Shown: positions 11,291 to 23,559 of the stretch, in pieces
How the letters are laid out: every line of letters begins with the position of its first letter
How positions within the stretch are numbered: position 1 is the first letter of the stretch
DNA from: Cymbidium sinense
Lineage: Eukaryota > Streptophyta > Magnoliopsida > Asparagales > Orchidaceae
Direction of reading: 5' to 3'
Assembly (NCBI GenBank): GCA_021442155.1
Contig: CM038214.1
Location: 314,681,001 to 314,745,000, forward strand
Length of the DNA: 64,000 nucleotides
The notes under the pieces: generated by a model
Seen by the model: only the letters and a program-made list of their open reading frames with translations
What the model was told of the DNA's origin: nothing
Database searches by the model: none
Translations under genes and position numbers: made by a program

Positions 11291-14226
11291 TGTTAACTTG
11301 GACAAGCTTCCTTACCTCAATCTAATTCTCCTTTTTCCGGTTTCTATTTCCTTGTGTTCTTTATGGATACTCCTTAGATATATCATTGTCGTTGTGCTCT
11401 TTACTGACTTGCTTTTACCCTTCTCCTTTAGTTGGAAGATCTTATTTTGGCATTTATTATTGATGTTGAACTATATGCACATCAATCTCTTGAATTGGAA
11501 CCCGCTTGAGCTTTGTGTTACCTGTGTTTTATAACCGCAATCCTACTTGGGATCTTGATGATTTCATTATATCAGAGAATAATGGTTTTTGATATGTTGA
11601 TTGTCTCCTATATTCTCTTTTGATTCTCGCTTGAGTTTTTGCTTCTAATTATATTTTAATTTATTTCTGTGATGAAGATATTTGGCCTTTGATACTTATC
11701 ATCTTGGTTGTGTTTATATAGTGACCCCAAAGAAGCTTTTCTTTGAATCCATTTCGCTTAAGGTGGTCTCTTTGGATCTTGGGTGCTTTTCTTCCACCTA
11801 TGGATGTTCTTTTGCTTGTGAAGCTTAGATTTTTTGTTATCTTTTAGAATGGCTTTCATGTTATTTTTTTTTTTTGGGTTTATTTTTCTTTGATATGGTT
11901 ACTATTGGTCTTTATATTATCCTTGTAGATCTGATTAATGAATCATCCCACCAATGCTTTGAATGTCCCTTATATTGGCTGGAGTTTTCTTTATCTTTTA
12001 TATGCTTGTGATTCCTTGTTGGTATTAATTTTGGTTGGTACCTGGATTACTCATTTCTTTTTGGTTTGTTTTGTTTAGCAAGATGTTGATGATTGCTTGG
12101 TTGGTTTTGTTTAACCCCGCTAAACTTATAATGACCTTATATTTGGTTTTATCAAGTATTTTTTTGGTCTTCATTGTCTAAGGTTTTGTGTTTATCCTGA
12201 TTGGTTTTTCCAAGATATTTATTCCTATGTTATATCTTCTTTAACTATGGCATTGTCTACTAAGATTTGATGGTTTTTGCCATATTTGTCACCTGGCCGG
12301 TTTTCCTTGGTTGTTATATTATTTTCTGATTCTAATGATATTTTTTTCATTTGAATACAATTTTGATCTTTTGCTGGTGGGTTAATCTAATAACCTCTCT
12401 GCTGGGATTGGCTCTTATTGTCTATTGTGCTGCTGCTCAACAGTAGTTTTTTTTCCTCTTCTTATGTGCTCGATATGATTATGGGTTTCTGCATACTTGT
12501 CCATATTATGTTGTCTCTTTGTTTTGGTCATTGTGGGTTGTGGCTTTCCTAAATTATGGTATTATATTATCCTATGTGTCCTGTGGCTACTCCGCTTTGG
12601 CTATTTTTTTGTTTTTGGTTATTTGTCGCTTGTTTTTCTAGACTCTAATGTGGATCCCATTGCTTCATTATTATTTTGTTGTTACTATTTTAGTCTTGCT
12701 ATTTCTTGGGTATTTTGCTTATCTATTTCTGATCTACCTTTTGTTGTTTCTATTCTTAACTGGACCTAAATGGTTTGTGCTACTCTTTTTGTCTTGAAGT
12801 CCTGAAAATCTTTGCTATTTCATGTCTTGCTTTGATCTTAGATTCGTCTTTTACTCTTTGGTTATCTGCCTTGTTTTGATTCTCATATGGAAATTATTTG
12901 ACTATTTTTCTAATGGGATATGTTTGTGCTTACTCTTGGAATATAATATTATTGGGTGGTATGAATTTGTTTTTCCCATTTATGGTTTAGTTCTATGTTT
13001 CTTGTGCCATGTTTGATGTTGCTATCTAACTATTGTTGTTTTCTGATTTTAATGTTGAGACATTTCAATTCACTTGTTGATTTTTTATATGGTTCCAATG
13101 TTATTGTATTGTCGTTTCTCGATTACTCTAATTTATCTCCTATTTTTTTGATCATCATCACCTACATTTTGACCGGTTGGTGCAATCTTATGAGCATTAT
13201 TCGAAGATTATTATGGCCGCTTTAGTCCCTTCTATCTTGATGTTGTTGCCTTTTCTGTCTTGTTCTGATTGATTGTTGATCCGATTATCTCAATGGAGGC
13301 CACGTCGCTATATTGGAGTTTGCTCTAACTATTTTTTTGGTGCTAATTTTGGTTGCAGTCATTCTGTTGAGCTATGCTCTTTCTACTATTGCTTTCTCCG
13401 TGACATTAATAAGGGATTGTTTCTTGTTTTTTTCAATCGAAAGATTCATTTACATATCATGTGATTGGGATGGTGTTAATATAGCTCATTGACTTATTTA
13501 ACGTTTTGTTGTCTCCTCCAATTTTTATGGAGGGATTATATGAACTAATTTCTTTCTTATGGTTATTTATGAGATTCGCTAAGATGGCTCACTCACTTAT
13601 GTTTATGTATTCTCATGTCAAGATGGCTATATTGATGATATTTCTTGAATGAGACTCCTTATCCTCTCTTAACAATTACCTATATTTTAGATATGATTTT
13701 GCAGTTTGCGTAATAAAGCTCACAAGAATATCAACAACCTGGTGCTTCCTTCTCACAAGTTTGTTGGCTATGATGGTGTGATGATCTCACTCCTTTTGGT
13801 TTAGGTAGCTCATGTGATGTAACCCTTCGAAGTTTGGATGCTCATACTTGCATCCGCCCCAACATGGTGTGATTGAGAGCCTTCTATCACATTTTCTTAT
13901 TATCATACTTATAATATTGTTTCCTTACCTTTTGTCTATTACCTTAATTGTTCTAATCTCTCTCATTATAACTTTGGTGATTCTCTTGTTATCTTGCTGT
14001 TTGCTCCATATTACAAGCACTCTTACAACCATCGAGCATTGGCTTAACCTTCCTTTAGCTTATTATGTTAATCATCTTGTATCTTTTGATTGTTTAATGT
14101 TTCTTTTTGCTCTTGGATGTACTTAGATGGGGATTTACTCATTAGTGATTTAGCAGAGTGTGAGTTTATCCCTTTAAGGACCTTGTAACCCTTTTGTGGC
14201 AATAAAATACTATCATGGATTTTCCT
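11291..14226 (+). other. LINE A long T/G-rich 3' region
   Basis: About 2.9 kb of T-rich sequence with many TTGG, TTTTGG and GGTT runs lies between the RNase H and the poly(A). Open frames here translate into Leu/Phe/Val-rich peptides that look like membrane proteins, but that follows from the T-rich composition. LINE B has an equivalent region of about 1.7 kb, and short stretches match (GTAACCCTTC at about 13820 here and 60900 there). I read it as 3' UTR or decayed 3' sequence of the LINE. Confidence 0.6.
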
Positions 14227-14239
14227 AAAAAAAAAAAAA
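14201..14239 (+). terminator. LINE A polyadenylation signal and poly(A) end
   Basis: AATAAA at 14201-14206 is followed 20 bases later by a run of 13 A (14227-14239), after which telomere-like repeats resume. This marks the 3' end of the element and is the usual tail left by target-primed reverse transcription. Confidence 0.8.
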
Positions 14240-16821
14240 CTAAAACCCTAAAAAAAAAGCTAAAACCAAAATCAACTAAATAAACCTACAAATAAAATAA
14301 ATAAATAAACCTAAACCAAAATAAAGTAAAAAAATAAAATAAAATCAAAACCAAAACTAAAATAAATAAACCCTAAACCTAAACCTAAAATAAATTACAC
14401 CTAAACCTAAACACTAAATAAAATTTAATAAGCTAAAAATAAACCTAAACCTAAACTAAACCTAAAATAAACCTAAAATAATACCATAATCCTAAACCTA
14501 AAATATAATGAAAACCTAAACCTACACCTAAAAAAAATAAATTAAATCTAAACATAAAAAAAAAAATAAAAATAAAACTAAATAACTAAACCTAAATAAA
14601 AATAAATAAACTAAAATAAATAAACCTAAAATAAATAAACTATACTAAAAAATAAAAGTAAACCTAAATAAAATAAAAATAAAAAATAAAATAAATAAAA
14701 TAAATAAACTAAATAAACCAAACAAAATTTACCTAATAAAAAAACCTAAACCCTAAACCCTAAACCTAAACCCTAAAACCCTAAACCCTAAATACTAAAT
14801 CCTAAAACCCTAAACCTAAACCTAAATCCTAAACCCTAAACCTAAACCCTAAATAAACCCTAAACCATAAACCCTAAACCCTAAAACCTAAAACCTAATA
14901 ATAATACCTAAAAATAAAATAATAAAAAACTAAACTAAATATGATAAAATAAACAAAAAAAACTAAAACTTAAACCAAAACATAAACATAAACCTCAACC
15001 TAAAATAAAATACAAAATAAAAACTAAACAAAAATAAAATAAATAAAAAAACCTAAATTAAAAATAAATAAACCTAAAATAACTAAATTAAAAAATTACA
15101 TAATATAAAATAAAATAAAAAATAAAATAAAATAAAAAACTAAATAAAACCTAAAAAAAATAAATCAAAATAAATAAAATAAAATAAACCCTAAACTAAA
15201 AAAAAATTTAACCTAAAATAAATAAAATAAATAAAATCCCTAAATAACTAAAAAAAAATAAATAAAACATAAACCTAAATTAAACTAAATAAAATAAAAC
15301 TAAAATGAACCTAAACATAAACTAAAAAATAAAACATAAAAAATAAACCCAAAAATAAAACCTAAAACCTAAACCTAAAATATAAATAAACCTAAACCTA
15401 AACCTAAAAAAAATAAAAATAAATAAACCTAAAATAAATAAATAAACTTAAAAAAAACCTAAACCTAAACCTAAAATAAATAAACCAAAACTAAATAAAA
15501 AATAAAATAAAATAAAAAATAAATAAAAAATAAAAAACTAAATAAATAAAAAATATAAAAAAATAAACCTAAACCTAAATAAAATAATAAACCTAAAATA
15601 ATCAAAACTAAACTAAACCTAAATAACCTAAATAAACCCTAAACCTAAACCCTAAAACCCTAAATAACTAACCCTAAATTAAAACCCTAAACCCTAAACC
15701 CTAATTAACCCTAAATAACTCTAAACCCTAAACCTAAATAAACCCTAAAATTATAAAAACCTAAACCCTAAACCCTAAAACCCTAAAATTATAAACCTAA
15801 ACCCTAAACCCTAAACTAACCCTAAACCCTAAAACCTAAACCCTAAAGCTAAACCCTAAACCCTAACCTAAACTATGTTAACCTAACTAAACCTAAAACT
15901 ATAAACCTAAAGCCTAAATACTAAACCTAAACCCTAAACCCTAAACCTAAACCTTAAACCCTAAAACCTAAATCGGTTACGTGTTGCTCTAAACTAAATA
16001 AAATAAAAATAAAATAAATAAAATAAACTGGCTTAAATAAATAAAATTAAAATAAAATAAAACACAAGCTTAAATAAAATAAATAAAATAAAATAAAATA
16101 AATAAAAAATAAATAAAAAAAAAACTAATGTAAAAATAAAATAAAAAAAAGAATAAAAATAAAATAAAATAAATAAATAAAATAAAATAAAAAAAAATAA
16201 AATAAAACTAAATAAAAATAAAACCTAAAAAAGAATAAAATAACAAATAAACTAAAATAAATAACCTAAACCTAAACATAAAATAAACCTAAACTAAATA
16301 AAATAAAATAAAAAAATAAACTAAAATAAACCTAATAAAAAAACCAAAACTAAATAAAATAAAATAAAAATAAAATAAACTAAATAAAAATAAACCTAAA
16401 AAAATAAAATAAAATAAAACTCAACTAAAATTAAACTAAACCTAAAATAAACTAAAATAAAAAACTGAAATAAATAATCCTAAAATAAATAAACTAAATA
16501 AAATAAAATACTAAATAAAAATAAAAAATAAATAAATAAAATGAACTCAAATAAAAATAAAATAAAATAAACTTAAAAGGTTTGACTTAATTAAAAAAAC
16601 CACAAACCTAAATCTAAACCCTAAACCCAAATAACTAAACCCCCCACAACCTTACAATCCTAACCAAAACTAGCCCAACCTAACCCCACCCTAACAAACC
16701 TAAACCCTAAACCTAACATAAACCCACAAACCCTAAACCTAAATACAAACCTAAACAAAACCTAACTACCTTAAAAATAAACCCCAAACCCAAACTAAAA
16801 CCCTAATAAGTAAACCCACAG
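14240..16821. repeat. long degenerate telomere-like array
   Basis: About 2.6 kb of telomere-like sequence in the CCCTAAA orientation. A-rich blocks (14240-14720, 14900-15600, 15990-16580) alternate with cleaner CCCTAAA tracts (14740-14900, 15630-15970, 16600-16800). A lone non-repeat scrap (CGGTTACGTGTTGCTC, near 15974) occurs at the edge of an A-rich block, and a GGTTTGACTTAATT motif near 16579 resembles the block-boundary motif of other arrays. There is no gene. Confidence 0.92.
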
Positions 16822-17251
16822 AATGGGGAGAACTTTGATGATAAGACATCAGGCTCATTCAGATCTAGAGGTGGAGGTGAAGAGGAGGGTGGATTATCAC
16901 GTGGTGGTGGGGGATGGAGGTGTTGGTGGATATGGAGGTTGTCAGTAGTGGTGGTTTTGGAGCCGGAGCGAGAGGTTACATATGGTGGTGGCAAGAGTCA
17001 TGGATATGATGGCGGATCCCTACTCGAGCGGTGGTGGTTACGATGGAATTGAAGAAGCGGTGATCCGATCTACTACTTATGGAACTATTTATATAGAAGA
17101 TTCTACTTATCTAGGGTTTTTGATTTGCTCTATGGGCGCTCATTTTTTATCTATGTTATCGCTTATCTCTTAGAAAATTTGGGGTGCTACTTGGTTGATG
17201 AAACTTAAAAGAAGAAATGTTGAATCTGAATTTATTTTGTGTTAAAAAAAA
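16822..17251 (+). pseudogene. 5'-truncated retroposed GRP 3' end, copy 3
   Basis: Third GRP copy. It has the same order: RRM end, glycine-rich tail (GGA/GGT-rich, 16860-17040), 3' UTR containing ATCTAGGGTTTTTGATTTGC at 17109, and a short A run at 17243-17251. The flank on its left differs from that of copies 1, 2, 4 and 5, while copy 6 is in the same structural place 16.85 kb to the right. Frameshifts break the protein. Confidence 0.85.
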
Positions 17252-17508
17252 TTCTTAAACCCTAAACCCTAAATCCTAAACTAAAACTTAAACCATAAAC
17301 CTAAAACCAAAACCCTATACCCTAAATAGTAAACCCTAAACCTAAACCCACAAACCTAAACCCTAAACCCTATAAACCACAAACCCTAAACCTAAACCCC
17401 ACCTAAACCCACAACCTTAAACCACAAACCTAAACCCCAAACCACCATAAATACTAAACCTAAAACCCAACCTAAACCCTAGACCTAAACTAACCTAAAC
17501 CCTAAACC
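17252..17508. repeat. short telomere-like array
   Basis: About 260 bases of rather clean CCCTAAA and CCTAAA units with several CCACAAACC variants, joining GRP copy 3 to the unique segment at 17509. Its counterpart is 34099-34430. Confidence 0.9.
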
Positions 17509-17615
17509 TTGAATAAAGATGTCATTAGGGATCTATAGAATGACCTAATCTAACATAGTTATGGTAGAAAGAAAATGTCTTCAAGAGACTTTCCCTTGAC
17601 TATTAGAGATTGAAT
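17509..17615. other. unique segment bracketed by telomeric repeats
   Basis: A non-repetitive piece of about 107 bases, beginning TTGAATAAAGATGTCATTAG and ending near GAGATTGAATACC, lies between a telomere-like array and a 20-base CCCTAAA remnant. A close copy is at 34433-34550. It has no open frame and no resemblance I can name. It may be a relic of a small insertion or part of the AT-repeat family. Confidence 0.6.
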
Positions 17616-17634
17616 ACCTAAACCCTAAACCTAA

Positions 17635-18955
17635 ATCATATTATAATATTGTATATTATAGTATAATGTACCATCATATATTTGAGCATGTAGTGATGTG
17701 TTTTGGATGTTATAAGATGTTTTGAAATGTTTTAGTATATTATGGTATTGTGCCCTATAGTCTATATTATTATAAATCATAAAAATATTGATTAAATAAA
17801 TGAGATGATGAAATTTGTTAAATTTGAAGTGGGAATTAGGTTGTAGTACCAAAGGTGTGCTATGCCACTTTTAGTCTAAAAAGTAAGATTTTATGTTCAA
17901 ATTAAATATTATATGTTGTAGCATAGTATAGCATCATATATCATAATATATTGTTCTATGCATTTTAAATTCTTTTAGTATTTTACAATCATGCAGTTGA
18001 GCCTACACTAGCATTATTTATAAAAATGTTGATTTAGACTTTAAAATGGTGGAATTTGGCCAAATTCATAATAGGGGTAAATGGCATCATAATATATGGT
18101 TTCAATTTAAAATATGTAAGTGATATGACTAAAATATATAGTTTTTATTGTTTAGACTAATATTATGATTTTTATCTTAAGAAATCCCTTGTGATGTGAT
18201 ATGCAATATAATATAATATAATATGGTATAGTGTGTTATAATATAGGATGCCATAACATAGTGCAGCATCATGCATTATAGCATATTATTATGTATTACT
18301 ACTTATTGTTTAGAATATTTTAGCTTGTTATAGTATGATGTAGTAGAGTTTTTACTGGTACAATTCATAAAAATATTGATTTATAGGCTGCGATGATCGG
18401 ATTTGGCAAAATTTAAGGTAAGCTTTAAGGAACATCATTGGGGGGTGTGCTATGTTGTGTCATTTAATCAAAAGAATGGAATTTTACATCTAAAATAAAT
18501 GTTCATTTTTCAACCATATTTGATAAATTTTTTTCTTAAAGTGATTCATTTTAAGGTGTAATGTAAGATAATATATTATATGAAAGCATATTAAAATATA
18601 ATGAACATAAATATATGAATGTGGTGGTGTGTTACTAAATGTTATTGTACATTTTAGTATGTTTTACTTTGTTATATACATTGGGTCAAAACTCAAAAAA
18701 ATGTTAATTTGAAGGTTCAGATGGAAGAATTTGGCCAAATTCATGGCACACACCAAGAAGCAATGCCAAAATTAAGCTATTTTGTAGCATTTCTAATAGA
18801 AAAATAATAATTGTACATCCAAAATGAACATTATTCATATTTTGATAAAGTTTTGTTATTTGTTCTTATTGAGTTATTCTAATGAGGTGTAATGTTAGAC
18901 AATATATTATATTATAGCAAATTATAATATAACATCATATATTATAATATAATAT
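17635..18955. repeat. AT-rich tandem repeat, about 5 monomers of 280-350 bp
   Basis: Diverged tandem monomers start near 17637, 17916, 18199, 18559 and 18890. Each has an AT core (TATAATATAATAT-like, often with GCATCATATAT), a middle part with ATGTTTTAGTATGTT, and a box like AAAATGTTGATTT...GAATTTGGCCAAATTC (17770, 18024, 18370, 18695, 19026). The box spacing is 254-346 bases. Monomer-like length and AT-rich cores suggest a satellite-type repeat. The same array is at 34570-35858. Small open frames inside are chance. Confidence 0.75.
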
Positions 18956-20050
18956 AGTGTGTTAATTCACAGTATAATATGTTTAGCATGATATTGTATA
19001 GTTAGTTTGAGCTTGCACCATCACAAAACATAAAATGCTGATTACAATGTTAGGATGATGTAATTTGAATGAATAAATTGTTAGGCTTTTGGTTGAAGTA
19101 TTAAAAGTGTGCATAAGAGAATAAATAAGATTTGATGAGAATTCCATGTCAAGGACATGGAGGGAGATCTGCTAGCGGATCACATATGCACTGGACATGA
19201 CATCTGAGGGGCCTATGTTGAGGGAATAGAAAAAGAAAATCTATTAGGTATAAGGTTTGAAGTTGATTTGATTATATGATTTGTGGAAAGAAGATCCGTT
19301 GGGGATAAGAACCTATAATCCACTAGGGATTAAGATCGAATTAACTCTAATTTATTTTATTTTAATTTATGTGGAGGCATATATGCTAGAGATATGGGCT
19401 TGAGTTCACTGGGGAGCGGGTAAATGAACCTTCCACTAGCGGTTCAACTATCTGGGATTGGGAATTGAGTTTAATTTCATAGATTTTTTTGGGGATGTAT
19501 CCACTAATATAGTGTGTTAATTCACACTATAATATGTTTAGCATGATATTGTATAGTTTGTTTGAGCTTGCACCATCACAAATTATAAAATGCTGATTAT
19601 AATGTTAAGATGATGTAATTTGAATGAATACATTGTTAGGCTTTTGGTTGAAGTATTAAAAGTGTGCATAAGAGAATAAATAAGATTTGATGAGAATTCC
19701 ATGTCAAGGACATGGAGGGAGATCCGCTATGGGATCACACATGCACTATACATGACATGTGAGGGGTCTATGTAGAGGGAATAGAAGAAGAAAATCTACT
19801 GGGGATAAGGTTTGAAGTTGACTTAATTATATGATTTGTGATCCAGGGATAGGAATCTATAATCCATCAGGGATTAAGATCGAATTGACTTTAATTTATT
19901 TTGTTTTAATTTATGTGGAGGCATATGGGCTTGAGTCCATATGGTATCAGGTATATTAACATTCCACTAAGGAAGCAGGTTCGGGCTATCCGCTGGGGAT
20001 TAGGATTTGAGTTTGATTTTATAGATTTATTTGGGGATGTATCCACTGGG
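18956..20050. repeat. 555-bp tandem duplication
   Basis: Two direct copies (18956-19510 and 19511-20050) begin with AGTGTGTTAATTCAC and run through TTAGGCTTTTGGTTGAAG, AATTCCATGTCAAGGACATG and GGGATGTATCCACT. They are highly alike. The equivalent place in unit B (from about 35859) holds one copy only, so the duplication, or a loss in B, is younger than the macrorepeat. No coding potential is apparent. Confidence 0.85.
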
Positions 20051-21600
20051 AATAAGAATTTGGTTGGATTTCTTTGATTTAGACTCTACTAGGGAGTTGG
20101 TTTAATTTGGCTCTACTAGGGAGGTTGGTTTTGAATTTGATTTATATGCTTAACTTGTTTGTATATGATTTGGGGCTCCACTAAGGAGAAGGGTATGAGT
20201 TAACACCATTGGGAAAATTATATTGGGTTTAATTTAATCTGAGTTAATGTATGGACCCTGTCAGTGTGCGATGGACCCACTGAGAAGGGGCTATATCAAC
20301 CTTGACCTACCTCAGGTTTACAAATCCAAAGGGGGTAGTCTATCAGTTATGGGGAAGATCTAGCCAACCTAAGGGTTTGCCTTTTGGTGTGCAACGACTA
20401 TGCTTGGAAGAAGGCATAGCAGACTTACATCTTCCAAAGTAGGAAGATCTGCTGGGGTGACCTGTTGGATGCACAACAAATCAAACCTGACCTAGGGCGA
20501 TTACCGAGTGAATGTCGCTAGGGACTTATGTCAACTCAAAGTAGTCAGGATTAATTTTATCTTAATTTCATGTGATTTGATATGGTTTTTCTGGTTTAGT
20601 TTGATTTCAAATTGAAGGCAAATCTACTAGGGATGTGAGCTCAGTCAAATTTGATATATTTAATTTATAGACAATGTCGATGTGTGATGGACCCACTGAT
20701 AAGTCGCCTTGACCTATCTTAGATTTACTAGACCAAGGGAGAATCTGCACATCCACAGGATAGATTCTCCAACCATAGGGGTAGTTACTAGGAAAGGGGA
20801 ACTGTCCAATCCTATAGTAACCCTGGTAGTGTCTAAATGGGGTCACAAAGGATGTGATCCAAATAGCGCCCATAGGAGAGGTGCTACTAGGGGTGTTATC
20901 AGAGAAAAGAAGCACTATAGGTGTACAGTGGCCAACTCAAGGAGAAAGTGTAGCAGACTTACACCTGCCATGAGTGGTGTATCCTAAGGTGAGAACCAAC
21001 CAACCTAAGGTGTATCCATTAGCATGAGTGGTGTATCCATCAAGTGAGTGAGAACCAACCTAAGGTGCTCGTTGGTGTGCAATGATCAATCTAAGAAAGC
21101 ATGTAGGCTTACAACATTTTTTAGAATTTATCATCGGGATAGATACCATCTAACCTAGAGTTTAATTACTAAGTGGGAGCCTCAGGAAGGACCGACCCAG
21201 ACTTGAAGCAATCAAGAGGAAGGAGCCACTAGGGACTTATCCTAAACCTCAAATATACTCAACCAAGTCGCTGCACGAAGGCTAATCCAAGAAGAAAGCA
21301 TAGTAGCTCACATCCTCTTAAATGAAGCCAACATGAGGTAGCTTACGCCCATGCAAGTAAGGCCTACAAACTAACAAGGCACTTGTGTGACCAAGTGGGT
21401 AAGAAGGAAAGCATAGCATACTTACATCCTCCAAAGCAAGAAGACCACGGGTGACACACTAGGTAGCACATCACCGATCTAGAGCAACCATGAGTGAGTG
21501 CCACTGGGTATCTCAACGAAAGAATGAGATAAGATATGTGTTTATTTTATATGTTTGTGTAGTTTGTATTTGTGTTGTGTCGATGAAGGATATGCCACCT
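20051..21600. repeat. non-coding repeat modules left of gypsy copy A
   Basis: Loosely repeated modules recur here. One carries TGCGATGGACCCACTGAGAAG (20268; variants near 20687), then CCTTGACCTACCTCAGGTTT. Another carries GCATAGCAGACTTACATC (20415; variants near 20950, 21300 and 21410). The modules are about 100-450 bases. As the gypsy pol runs on the minus strand, this lies on its 3' side and may be a tandem-repeat-rich untranslated part of the element. That is inference, since no 3' LTR was found. Confidence 0.6.
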
Positions 21601-21739
21601 GTTCTTTACACCTACCCTAAACACATCATGGTGGATTAACAAACAAGAATACTTTCAACATGGAAGAGATTGAATTCAAAATAAAATTTTATTGATGATA
21701 ATTATTTTCAAACATGATTTATAATATTTCTTTAAGTAG

Positions 21740-22640
21740 AGTCATTGATTGAAGCAGCACTCTCCTTATGATTAATAAGTTAAAAAATCCTCCTTGCCTT
21801 CTCTATGGCAAAAGGGCCTTCCTAAGTGGGTTCAAACTTGCCTCCCATCTTATGGGCAACAATCGCCTCTCCTTAGAACTAAAATAAGCCTTGAAAAGCT
21901 CTAGGATGAACCAACTTGTTGTGAGCTTGAATCATTTTAGCTTTGTACAACTCAACATTTTGGCATGCCCTGCCGCCTCTCTCCTCCAAACCTTCGAGCT
22001 CTTCTAACTTGGCATTCTTCTCTATTGTGATCTTATTACCCATAGCTATCTTTAGTGATGGGAGTTGGACTTCTAATGGTAGAATGGCTTTGGACTTATA
22101 CACTAAGGAGAAAAGAGTAGACTGAGTTGGAGTTCTATATGTGGTGTGATAAGCCCACAAGGCTACAACTAACTTCTCATGCTACTATTGCTTATTGTTG
22201 TTGAGTGTCTTCTTTAGTTTATGGATGAAAGTTTTGTTGATAGATTCTACTCTGATGCTTTCCCTCGGGTAGCTGATGGTAGAATATCTCCAATCTATGC
22301 TATGTCTCTGGGAAAAGTTGTTGATCTTAGTGCTCTTGAATGCAGAACCATTATTAGATATAATTCATCGAGGCACTCCGAACCTATATGATATGGTTCC
22401 TAAAAAACTAGAGCACATGCTAAGTTGTGACCTCTTTGAGTAGAATCACCTTCGCCCATTTGGAAAAGTAGTTAGTAGCAGCTAAGATGAATTGATGACC
22501 CTTGGAAGAAGGAGGATCAATTGGACCCACTATGTCTATACCCCAACACTTGAATGGCCATGAGGCCAATGTAGGATGTAGAATGTTGGGTGGTTGGTGT
22601 AGACCACACCGTGTATTTGACATTAGTGGCATTGCCTAGC
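21740..22640 (-). pseudogene. integrase core and C-terminal region, gypsy copy A
   Basis: The core at 22420-22632 reads WPFKCWGIDIVGPIDPPSSK followed by LAATNYFSKWAKV. The second catalytic motif near 22350 reads ISNNG, where SDNG is expected, so the second Asp is changed to Asn. The C-terminal part at 21879-22160 begins WAYHTTYRTPTQSTLFSLVY and runs through KAILPLEVQLPSLKIA and ELEGLEER, typical of the end of Tat-clade integrases. The protein would end near 21740. Integrase inserts element DNA into the host genome; this copy cannot. Confidence 0.88.
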
Positions 22641-23039
22641 TATATCCATGTAATATTTGATCATTGATGACCAGTGGTATCCTAGTCTCATGATTTTAGC
22701 TGGGCTTATTCTAAATAATGTAATCACATATGATCAAAAGACCACCGGCACAAGACACCATCCACAAGAGTGTAGGAAAGTGCTGTCTACTTCATATGAT
22801 AGGCATGGGACTTCTCTTGAGGTAGTTTGCCTTTATTTAGGTAATCCATGAATGGTTGCCTCCAATCTAACTCCTCTCCATCTTGGCAATGGCAACCTCC
22901 CCTTCAAGAGAGTACTTTTTGATGAGTTCAATATCATTAAGGGATAAGACTTGTCTATTTTGGACCTTTGTTGATATGGACTCATCCTCCAGACATACCA
23001 ACTCCTTGGCAAGCTTGGCTAAAGCATACGCTATGACAT

Positions 23040-23330
23040 TCTCTCCTCAAGGAATCTTATAAATGATAATCTCTAAGATTTGGGCCAATAACTCTATGGT
23101 GTACTTATGGCAGTGATAGAGCTTTATAACCTTATAAGACCCAATGATTTGGTTGATAACTAGCTGAGAATCTCCAAAGATGTTGATGTTCTAGATGCTT
23201 AGAGTAACAGTTAACTCTAGACCAATAATTAGAGCCTCATATTCAGCTTCGTTGCTGGTGTAAGGATTGGATAGATGATATGAGAATCTCATTACATCAT
23301 GGTCTAGAGTTAAGAGACCTATTCCTACCC
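23040..23330 (-). pseudogene. second RNase H fragment, gypsy copy A
   Basis: Read on the minus strand across frames, the segment gives NEAEYEALI-like residues (near 23245), LELTVTL, NINIFGDSQL and VINQIIGSYKVIK. This is the same archaeal-type RNase H as at 1168-1401. The GDSQL motif is better kept here than in copy 0. No continuous frame of useful length remains. Confidence 0.75.
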
Positions 23331-23559
23331 TTGCCTTTCCTGGAATTATAGATTATGGTTCTTGTCCTCTTTGAGAGGAAGCCGCACCATCAAAGTACAT
23401 CTCCCAGCAGTGAATGCTAGTATCCCTTAAGTTTATGATTTGTTCATCAGGGAGATTATCAATAAGTGAAGAGTCAGTAGGAAGTGGGTGTGCTGTTAAG
23501 AAATCTGCTAGTGCTTATCCTTCCATCGCTCGGGGGGGTACGAAGGTAATGTCAAACTG

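Larger units (their letters stand above)
5867..14240 (+). mobile_element. LINE A, plant L1-type with RNase H
   Basis: This is a near full-length but decayed non-LTR retrotransposon on the + strand. In order it has an ORF1 relic with a DUF4283-like region and a zinc-knuckle trace, then an ORF2 with endonuclease, reverse transcriptase and C-terminal RNase H, then a T/G-rich 3' part of about 2.9 kb, an AATAAA signal and a poly(A) run. Telomere-like repeats abut both ends, so it was inserted into the array. It is colinear with LINE B at 53.8-61.1 kb but clearly diverged from it, so the two look like separate insertions of one family. Many frameshifts and stops make it inactive. Target-site duplications cannot be read inside telomeric repeat. 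Confidence 0.9.

Noticed and set aside
12497..14126. Several 60-92-residue hydrophobic open frames that look like small membrane proteins.
   Set aside because: They lie in the T-rich 3' part of LINE A, are in several frames and have no counterpart in LINE B. Composition explains them.
20607..20987. Overlapping frames of about 90-100 residues on both strands, also found at 37229-37645.
   Set aside because: The two strands mirror each other, there is no family resemblance, and the frames shift between units. They are part of non-coding repeat modules.
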